Shown here in pieces: positions 55,605-64,000 of a stretch of 64,000 nt of DNA. How positions within the stretch are numbered: the stretch's first letter is position 1; every line of letters begins with the position of its first letter. The DNA comes from Phialocephala subalpina (Eukaryota > Ascomycota > Leotiomycetes > Helotiales > Mollisiaceae), in the NCBI GenBank assembly GCA_900073065.1, contig FJOG01000009.1:1008267-1072266 (forward strand), written 5' to 3'. The notes beneath the pieces are model-generated. The model searched no databases. It was not told where the DNA came from and saw only the letters and a list, made by a program, of their open reading frames with translations. The translations under genes and the position numbers were made by a program.

Positions 55605-57359
55605 TCAAGTGCGAGCAGTTGGGTTCCAGGCTGAGTATTTTGTAACAGCTCTTGCATGACCGTACAGCCCTGAAAGTTTTATTAGCACAGGTCACGGAGT
55701 TCTCTTCCTGACCAAAACTTACCAATGGTAGCAGCAAGAACCAAGTAGAACGGGTAAATGACCGAGAAGGCGACAATCATCCATCGATCAACGAACTCAG
55801 ATCTGACTCTGTTGGTGATGTAAAGAGTGGCAATCAGGCAAAGCAGACTTCACAAGTTAGCTTTGGTTTCGAGCAAGGAGTGGCATTCTTACCTGATGAT
55901 AAAGAACCATTCGGATAGAGGAAATTGGAAGAAGATTAAGCGAGAAAGCTGTCCAGGAGTTTTCGGAAATTGAGTGATAACCATGCTGACAACAAGACAG
56001 GTGTATTGTGTGACGAGATAATAGGACAATTCTCGAATGAGGAGCAGAGAAAAGAGTCCAAATCGAGTTCTGAAGCCCCGCTTTCGCACACCTTCACCAG
56101 GCTTGTTGAAGGACATAACCAGATGACGTGTGCTGGCTTGAGCCCATCCTTGAGCCCAACGCAAGCGCTGCTTCCAGAAATCTGGCCATTGCGTTGGAGC
56201 AAGTTCATATGAGACTACGTTCATGTCATGGACCGTCTTGGCACCCTCAGAAACAGCTCTCAAGGCAGAATCGATGTCTTCGGTAAGCATAGAACCATCC
56301 ATTCTCAAGCGACGCAAGAGAGAAGTCCGCCAAAATCCGTTGCTTCCACAGAAGAGACCGAAACCCCACATGGCTGATCGTCCAGGATGTGATACTGCGT
56401 AAATCTTGTCGAATTCTACAGCGATCATGGCTGCTTGAAGTGAAGCGTTGGCATTGAAGATGACGCAACGCCCTTGTACGATACTATAGATAAATCAGTA
56501 TGCGGTTTGAAGTATGATTTGGGAGTCGAGGAGCTGAGGAGCCGAGAGGAGCCGAGTCCGCAATACTCGCGAAGAGCTCGGCTCTCCATATCTCTTCAAG
56601 TAAAGGGCACATTCTCACGTACTCGATGGCAGAATCCGACATGAATCGCTCGGCAGCCCACCGTGGATTGTTGGGGTGAGGGTAATGGTCGCAGTCGAAG
56701 ATGGCGATGATGTCGGAGCCAGTGTCGAAAGTGAAGAAGTAGTTCAGGTTGTCCGCTTTCGAAATTGATCCGGGGACCTTGATCACTCTGGCATGTGAGT
56801 ACTTCTTCGTCAGATCGTGCAGTTGGGACTCGAGAGGCTCGATGGACCGTGGAGTGTTGTAAAGAATGTTGATTCTGATTAGATGTTGAGGGTAGGCGAT
56901 CTTCTCAAGGGCGTAGAGAGCGCGGTCCATTATGATATCCTTCTCATTTGGCAGATATGCCACAATGAGTAGGTCCAGAATGGGAAGGTCGCCATCCGGT
57001 GTAGGAAACCTCCAGTCATTTTCCTGAGCTTTGGTGATGGTTTTCCTCGCCTCTCGTACAGGCGCAATGCTCATGAAGGCCTCAAGCACTGTCGAACTGG
57101 CAATGTAGAAGTTTGAGATCATGTAGATATACCAGAAAATGGCCATAATCCATGGTGGGAACAAAATGTAAAGACAGATGGAGACCCAGTAGTATGACGC
57201 TACAAGCAGGAAAGGCGTCCACTCCGTAACAAAGGCAGAAACAACAGCGAGTGATCGGCGGAAACTGGAAACGAGGTGACGGGAGCGAGACCACTCTGCC
57301 ATTGGCTCTAAAGCATCTATAGGCAGCTCAGTAACAGAGGTCATTGTATCAATACCCAT
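55605..57359 (-). CDS. Processive family-2 glycosyltransferase (BcsA/hyaluronan-synthase-like), ZtGT2-type
   Basis: Four exons (57359-56623, 56483-55893, 55847-55723 and 55669-55605) give 505 residues. The exon 1 donor is GTACGT at 56622; this choice restores the family string AIDIVQGRCVIFNANASL, which the later GTGAGA does not. Two N-terminal membrane helices precede the GT2 domain. Catalytic features in order: LLIVAYLPNEKD, FDCDHYPHPN (metal-binding DxD), MLTEDIDSALR (the TED general base) and QRLRWAQGW (QxxRW acceptor site). At least three C-terminal helices form the rest of the pore. Enzymes of this type polymerise a beta-linked glycan at the plasma membrane and extrude it. The pattern fits the fungal GT2 described in Zymoseptoria and Fusarium as needed for hyphal growth on solid surfaces. 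The polymer is not identifiable from sequence. Confidence 0.88.
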
Positions 57360-58538
57360 AACGAGTGAGAGTAACGATAGCGGAACGACGAAGGCACAAA
57401 TTAATAATTAGAAACTGCTTCACTTGACAAGAAATGAGGCAAGGAAACACTCAAGATAAAGGCAGCAAACATCTTGAAAGCCACAAATCGTGGCCTGCTT
57501 CGGCCAATCTCCTGTGGCTTGCAGTGAGATTCGATCTTTGAAGTTCATGACTTCTGTGAGCGCTGCAAGAGTCGAGATCGACTGATCTGGACATTCACAG
57601 ATAAAAAGAACATGTATTGATTATATCTTGTTAAGATTCTCGGCCTTGCCTACGGAACCAATCAACATTACTGGGATTGAATGAACTGCAGATCCCAGAG
57701 TTCTGATTGGAGTGACATGGCCATTGTATGTGAGGACAAGAATGGACATGGAGGGCCCGAACTTCTGGGCGGAGGCGATCTCGGGATGGCCACAGGGATA
57801 CAAGCAAGGCAGGCTTCAGCTTGCTGGCCGTTCATGCGATGCAGAAGGAGGATGCCAAGTGCCTGTGAATACTCGGTGAAGATTGGAGATTCCCAAGTTT
57901 GTCGTGGGGGTTGAGGCTGATTTTGGCATTGGCATGAAGTTGCAAGGACGAGGGAGGTTGGAAGAATGAGGACTAGCGCCCCTATTTTTAGCCTTGGCCC
58001 AAATTCGGACGAACTCGCCGCAAAACAAACTACTCTTCTCCTTTCATCAACATCACACATTTTCCTCTCAACAACCATACCGACAACCATTCTCTTCGGC
58101 TTTCTTTTTCGTGTTATGGATGGAGGTGAGGATTGTGAAGCTGAGAGATGTCTTTCTTCACAGTGCTCCTCCAGCGCCTCTGCCATCGCCACAGTCAGGT
58201 CCAAGGACATCCTAGTGTAGACCATGCTGTGAAAGAATCGGAGTTTTGCTTTTCTCAGACAGTTCTGAGGTCCACCAATAGTCAGAGTTTATTCCCATTC
58301 ACCAGCTGTCGACGTTTTTGAACTTCCTGCACTCTTTTCGGATGATGATCCGTGACCTGGACGTTTTTGGACGTTAATCTCCCCCATCGTTGGCGAGAAT
58401 TTCCTGGTCGGCGTGGTAGATCTGGAGTATTCTCTCAAGTATCAGACTGGATCCCATTGAGAACTTTCGATGACCTGACGAGAAACTTGAGGTACGCTTT
58501 CATATTCTAACTTCCTATCACCCATTGCATCGTTCGCA
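57360..58538. promoter_or_regulatory. Divergent promoter region between the GT2 and GH16-like/acyltransferase genes
   Basis: 1.2 kb separates two start codons facing away from each other, so shared control is possible. Short frames inside show no domain. No binding motif was identified. Confidence 0.4.
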
Positions 58539-61500
58539 ATGCATTCTCATCGCTTCCTGTCGTTGGCTCTTGCTGCGAGTCTCTGCCGAAATACTGTTGC
58601 GGAACCAACACATAGCCTTCTACCCCGCGATTTAGATTGTTCATGCGGATTTCAAGATCCTGTGACAGCCCATGTCTTCACCGAGTCCATTATTGTTTAC
58701 TTCAACGAGACAACAGGGGTTCTTCAAGACTTTGGTGCCGAAGTGTATACCAACAACTACGAGAAGAGCTGGAACTCGATTTACCGACAAGGAGCAGATG
58801 CTAGAAATGTTATCCTCAACAATACTTCTGGCTCTCTTGAGTTGGTTCTTTCGCCTCCTGCACCGGATCATGTCGTTTACGGTGGTGGTATTAGAACGCT
58901 GCGTTCTGATATCCATTACGGCTCGTTTCGTTCATTACTTCGACCATCCGGGCCATACAAGGGGGGTTCATCTATGTCCATGATCCTCGAATACAACAAC
59001 AGCCAGGCAATTCAATTGAACGTGATGAATACGGATACGCCCGCAACTGCTTGGACGAGTACGCTCATCGGAGAGGAATTCCCGGATCGTACCTTGGGAG
59101 CCAACTTTAGTGTTCCAGGCCGAAATTCCACGACACCCGTCTCCTCTTGGGATTACACCGAGTATCGTATTGACTGGACGGAGAAGGATATTAGGTGGTA
59201 TATTGGAAACACCCTCACACGCACAGCGTCGAGTCGCAATTTGAGTCTACCAAGTGTTCCATGTCCAATATTTTTGAAGCATTGGTCGACCGGCAATGCT
59301 TACGCGGAGCAGGGACCACCATCGAATGGAGCTGTCGCCAACGTTGCCTACAGTCGCCTGTTCTTCAACTCATCTCTCATGGCTGCCGAAGGACACAAAG
59401 AGTACGACTCAAGATGCGCGTCCGCACCAAAATGCTCGACGGAAGATTGGACATTGCGAGGCTCCACGCCATATATTCCTGAAGCACTTCAACGGTGGAA
59501 GCAGGCACCTCCGAGAACTACAATTCAATGGATTGCTATCTGGATGGTAGTGGTTTGCATAATCTGCTCCACGATTCTTCTTATGCATACACTAATTCCA
59601 CGAATTCTGGCCAAGCTCAGAGCCAGGAAATCGGAAGATAATGAATCGATACAAGACGAGGACGGTGAAGGCGACCTTCGAACTCGCAATCCTGGCCGAC
59701 TATCAGCCTACGGTGGACCGTATTTAGACTCCGAGGATCTAAAGCATGACCCAGACAAAATACTCAGTCACATGCATAGCGTTGGCATGTCTCAATCCGC
59801 CTTCGAGACGACGATGTCGTTCACCTCAGGTACTACAGCTTTCGTACGACCAGATACCAACCACTCTCTAAGTCTGAGTATGACGGACCGAAAACTTGCA
59901 TTCTGGCAACAAGGTGGTTCTGCAAGGAGTGTCATCTCACTCAAGAGAGAATTTGGGGACGGAAGTCTTCCCAGCACCCCACGAGATAGCAGACCAGGGA
60001 CAACCAAAGACAGCCCAATGCCTGGCACAGCGATAGACAGCAGAGCCACCACGATGCCTGGAACGCCAATAGATAGCAGAGCGACTACGATGGTCAATCT
60101 GCCGTTTGATAGAATCTTGGCAGAAGATGGTGCCGGCGTTCATACAAGACTAGCAAGCATTGAGTCAGTCAGAAGCAGCAACGGCAAGGTGGGGAAAGGC
60201 AAAGGACGTAGAGTCTCGATACTTCCGGCCGAGGAGAAAACACCAAATGTGTCTTCTGATAAGAAAGGACCTTTAACGACTAAGCCCCGAGTCGAATATT
60301 TGGCTGGACTCACAGCAATGTGTGCGATTATTGTGTCTGTCGACCACTTCTGTTCTACTTTCGTGCCAGCGGTCATCTTTCCGGGAGCTCCTCATCACTA
60401 CATCAGCGAAGTATGGGCCAACAAGATCGTAACTCCTTATCTGATGAATCAGATTTGGATTGGTGTTTTCTTCACTTGTTCGACTCGATTCTTGGTCTCA
60501 AGATATTTGAAAGCCGGCGAACTCGAATGGATTGCGCAAAAGGCAGTAACTCGGAATTTTCGAGGTCAGTTCCTCCGACTCGTGCTTCGCCATCATTTTA
60601 TGCTAATGCTCTAACAGTCATGATACCCATTGTTGCTGTAGCCATGCTTGAGTACCTTCTCATGGAGTGTGGAGCAACGACCTGGCTCGAGTACCTTCCA
60701 TCCGTCACCTGGTCAACTTGGCCTTACACCACGCCCTACAACACCTTTGGTGACTTTCTCTCCAAAGTCCTCGAGGTCGTCTATCTAGTTCCGAATGCTG
60801 CTCCACAAATCATTTTCAACTACTGCACAGGTGTGCTCTGGACGATGCCAATTCAGCTGCAAGGTTCTTGGGTAATCTTGCTTGGTGTCGTTGTCATCCG
60901 CGAGATCAAGAACCCATACAAGCGCTTCGGATACTACGCCATGGCCGTGGTATTCAACTGGTATGCTTCGTCCTGGGGAACGTACTTCTGGCTTGGTCTC
61001 CTCCTCGCAGATCTCGACATCGTATTCAAATACCGGAAGCACATTCAATCGCGTCCTTGGCTATTCTACCTCCTTACCATCACCTATGGAATCATCACTC
61101 TTCTCTCGTTGAGCGTCGACACCATCAATCAAGTAGCCAACTACTCCTTCATAGATGCAGAGCACAGTATCCACCCTGATCAATGGTCCGGTCTCCCAAT
61201 CTATAAAGCCAACCCGCTAGAAGCGAATGACTATTTCATTCCACGACTAAACGGCATCACATTCGCATTCAGTCTCCAGTCACTCATTGAACTCTCTTCT
61301 TTCTTCCAAAACATCTTCGCCTGCAAACCCTTAACATTAATCTTTCCACACATCTTCACCATCTACCTCTTCCACGGTCTGATTTTCTGGTCCTTAGGAG
61401 CCATGATCTGTGTCTTCCTCTCCAGTCACGGATTTGTATATGGTGTCAACTTGTTCATTGTAGCCATCAGTTGTTACGCAGCTTTGTTCCTCAGCTTGCC

Positions 61501-62938
61501 TGTTATCACACCGATTGTCGAGTTACTGGGCAAGCACTGGACAGCCAGTATCTGGCAGAGCGCCAATGAGACTCCACCGCCAAAACGAGACACCTTGTTC
61601 CCATTTTCACGAGAACTCCTCAGTGAAGAGCGAACCGTGACTCCTGATCTCAACAACGACGGCAATTCCGACGAAAAGTCCGACAAAAATAAACGCTCAA
61701 GTAAATCCTCCTCAGATGACAAGAAGGCTGAACACTCAGAAAAAGGCTATAAATCCCGCTTCTCCGAATCCGTCATCGATATCACCGAAATTCTTATCGA
61801 CCCCAAACACAACTCTGTTGATTCCCAACTTGAGCCGGTCTTTGAAGATCATCCAAGCACATCCAAGAAACGAGTCTCCGACCGCTCCTCCAAAGGCCTA
61901 GAATACCTCCGCGAACTCGAAAAACGACAGTCGGCACGCAGCGCCACGTCCGCTTACTCCCTAACAATATCCTCTTCTCTTTCCAGCAAGAGGGAGAGTC
62001 AGCGTTCTGGGCTGAGTGTTCAGACTTCGGGGCCACTTAGTACGTTTCCCGAGGTTGAGGTTGAGGTTGAGCTTCAGGTCCCGGCAAGATTTCATCAAAC
62101 TCAGGAGAAAGAGAAGGAGAAGAGTAAGGAGATAGATGGAGGTGGAGGGATGGGGCTTGAGGTGAAGAAACACCGAAGAGAGTCTCGAGAATTATCACAG
62201 CCTCTACATATCAGCGAGCACCTCGCATCTCCCGACCCTGTACGTCCCCGCGCCTCTACTCGAAGCTCATTCGGTCTTCCTATCCCCATCCCTATTCCTC
62301 ACCTCAACTCCCTGACCACACTCACCAATCCATTCAATGGAAGCGAAACAGCCGGTCTAGCAGCGCAGCAAAAACGTCGCGAGTCCTCCACCAAAAGAAG
62401 CCCTTCCACTTCTACAAACATGACTAGAAATAGTTCGCAGCAAATCGCGGAGGTCGTTGGTGAGACGATATTGCATAGTAAATTGAGTGTTAGTGAGGTT
62501 AGAGAGATAGCTTTGCAGCAAGCGAGGGTGAGTAGGGAGTTGAAGCGTCTCATGGCCGAGCAGGAGGAAGGTAGAGACGATATTGGAGATGATCTGGGGA
62601 AGAGAAAAGGGAAAGAAAGAGATGGGAACGGGATAAGCGTTGGGTATGTTAATGTTTATGGACCGGAAGTGAGCACAGCGAGCTTGAGTGAGAGTGGGAG
62701 CGAGACCTTCAGACCTACTACTAGTGGAAAGGGAAGCCCAGGGAGTGCGAAAGGAAGTAGCAGACCTGGGAGTTCAAAGAGCAGTAAAGGGAAGGGGAGT
62801 GTGAGATCCAAGAGTGCGAGTCCAGGTGTGAGACCTGGGAGTGCGGGTGTGAGATATGGGACTGCGAGCACTGATTTGAGAGGAGCTTTTATGGTGGAGG
62901 TTACGAATTTGGAGCATGAGCATGAAAACAAGTTTTGA
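58539..62938 (+). CDS. Fusion protein: signal peptide, inactive GH16-like domain, TM anchor, acyltransferase-3, disordered tail
   Basis: Two exons (58539-60564 and 60618-62938; 53-base intron) give 1448 residues. Residues 1-21 form a signal peptide (MHSHRFLSLALAASL). Residues about 30-300 follow the GH16/concanavalin-like fold: RSDIHYGSFRSLLRPSGPYK, then YTEYRIDWTEKDIRWYIGN. The catalytic EIDIE is replaced by AIQLN at residues 157-161, so no glycosidase activity is expected and glycan binding is more likely. A membrane helix spans about 327-350 (WIAIWMVVVCIICSTILLM). A linker with 12-residue repeats follows, then the acyltransferase-3 domain from about 585 to 1000 with ten or more helices; it keeps His603 (SVDHFCS) but has Thr592 where Arg is usual. 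The tail of about 430 residues is Ser-rich and charged, probably cytosolic. It is divergent from the GT2 gene. A fused gene model is supported because both halves share one long first exon. Confidence 0.88.
60018..60089 (+). repeat. Two tandem 36-base coding repeats
   Basis: Copies at 60018-60053 and 60054-60089 encode MPGT(A/P)IDSRATT. A related partial copy (DSRPGTTKDS) lies just before. They sit in the linker between the membrane anchor and the acyltransferase domain. Confidence 0.8.
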
Positions 62939-63610
62939 GGTTGGACCTGGTGAGGGAAGGTACGCTGTCTAAATTTCTTTCTTTTGTTTCTGTGGTAGAT
63001 CTTTGGGAAACTAGTAATAGGGTATAATGAATTTACATATCTTCACCTCGAAAGGTGATTCAGGTGTGACACTGCATACCAAACTGTTGTTTGAAATTGA
63101 AGGGACATTGCAGAAGTTTGCAGAAACTTCTGCACGGAGAACGATTCGAACAAATCAACGACACGAAAACGCTTCAATGATCCTAAATACCAAGGGCATT
63201 CATCCAGAAACGGGCATACCAGACTTCAAATGTGTTGTCAAAACTTCGACCCACAGTGACTACATCACACAAACATCACTTGGAACAACATATCGAATGA
63301 ACGGTGCCATTCTCTGTGTATTCAACCTCAACGTAACAATTCGTGGTATCTAAACTACATGCCACCCACATCCCATCCCTGACAGTATCCTGCCCTTTCC
63401 AAAAGCTTGTGCTTGCCTACTCCAAACGCCTCGCTGACTTGTATATGTACCTGTACGTAATCCCTCCCAATCATGCAGGTTAATGATAGTTCCCCTTCTC
63501 TTGACCATCTCTTGTCACCATTCATGTATAAACATTATCTTCGTGTTGGTCACCCATCGCTCAAATATCGGATCGATCACTCAGTCATTCCACCCCTGGA
63601 CCCCTCGTTG
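62939..63610. other. Convergent intergenic region
   Basis: Between the fusion gene and the GPI-anchored-protein gene, tail to tail. A 108-codon plus-strand frame at 63027-63353 has no recognisable content. Confidence 0.45.
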
Positions 63611-64000
63611 CTACCGCATGAGCATACAGGCCACGACCAATATCACCATCCCTAACATCGAGTCGCCTCCCATTCGACTCGCTCCACTTGATATATCGAA
63701 TGGACTTCCTCCTCCTGTGCCCCCGGAATCAGCGTTCGCTGCTGGGGTGGATTTAGTGGACGAGGTACTGGTCGCTACGGATCCTTTCTTGGAGCTCGAT
63801 GTCGAAGTCGAGGTCGTAGTTGTGCTTGATGCCGCAGAGCCTCCTCCAATACCTCCATCCGCTGATTCTATCGATGTGGAAGAAGATGATGATGTTGATG
63901 TCGTCTTGGTAGAAGTCGACTTCACCGTCACTGAGACCACCGAGGTCGAATGATGCTCAGAGCTGGTGCTAATAATCGATTGCGGGGCCGGTACAGAAGT
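63611..64000 (-). CDS. C-terminus of a GPI-anchored Ser/Thr-rich surface protein (5' part beyond window)
   Basis: Open from the window edge to a stop at 63611, 129 residues visible, frame continuous with no intron. Nearly all of the visible part is Ser, Thr and Ala with Lys, a typical O-mannosylated stalk (for example TSTSSSSSTSIESADGG). The end has a GPI signal: small residues around SGASRMGGDS as likely attachment site, then the hydrophobic tail MLGMVILVVACMLM and a final Arg. Such proteins sit on the outer plasma membrane or are passed to the wall. The catalytic or adhesive N-terminal domain, if any, lies outside the window, so no function is assigned. Confidence 0.75.
   Translation of the reverse strand, partial: TSVPAPQSIISTSSEHHSTSVVSVTVKSTSTKTTSTSSSSSTSIESADGGIGGGSAASSTTTTSTSTSSSKKGSVATSTSSTKSTPAANADSGGTGGGSPFDISSGASRMGGDSMLGMVILVVACMLMR

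Noticed and set aside
56483..56640. GTGAGA donor after the TAC codon for GT2 exon 1
   Set aside because: It puts exon 2 out of frame; the GTACGT donor a few bases earlier restores phase and the family sequence.
63027..63353. 108-codon plus-strand frame in the convergent region
   Set aside because: Lies in a tail-to-tail intergenic region and shows no domain or signal.

Overview
The window is nuclear DNA of a filamentous ascomycete (Pezizomycotina). The evidence is short spliceosomal introns of about 50-90 bases with GT(A/G)AGT donors and CTAAC-like branch sites, compact genes on both strands, and ascomycete-type proteins (Cdc4, Irc6, Gep4, Phs1, Dnf3, an Htf1/Phx1-type homeodomain protein, GPI-anchored Ser/Thr-rich proteins). 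There is also a piggyBac relic riddled with stops, as expected after repeat-induced point mutation. A Leotiomycete-like fungus is my guess only. Exon structures were derived by hand from splice signals, reading phase and remembered family patterns, so single junctions may be wrong. No tRNA, rRNA or CRISPR array was found.

Layout. 1-17.4 kb: a nucleotide-sugar transporter cut by the window edge, a long Ser-rich disordered protein, a ten-exon meiotic Hop1-type protein (HORMA, PHD, winged helix), Cdc4 (F-box and WD40), a GNAT acetyltransferase and a small membrane protein. 17.4-21.7 kb: gene-free DNA holding the decayed piggyBac transposon. 21.7-32.8 kb: Aha1 (Hsp90 co-chaperone), a Lys-rich small protein, a complete Dnf3-type P4-ATPase flippase and a homeodomain regulator. 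32.8-36.9 kb: a long gene-poor stretch upstream of the homeodomain gene. 36.9-41 kb: Gep4, SmD3 and Irc6, then a small secreted Cys-rich protein. 41-52 kb: small hypothetical genes, Phs1 and a Myb/SANT-like protein; this protein has a likely frameshift in a seven-base homopolymer and lies between two separate families of degenerate tandem repeats.

53-63 kb is the most interesting region. A processive family-2 glycosyltransferase is flanked by two membrane proteins of the acyltransferase-3 family. One of them is a 1448-residue chimera: signal peptide, GH16-like lectin fold, transmembrane anchor, acyltransferase-3 domain, long disordered tail. Its GH16-like part has lost the catalytic acids. 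The two acyltransferase domains each lack a different half of the Arg-x10-His signature. I infer a gene cluster for making and modifying an extracellular glycan. The window closes with the C-terminus of a GPI-anchored Ser/Thr-rich surface protein.
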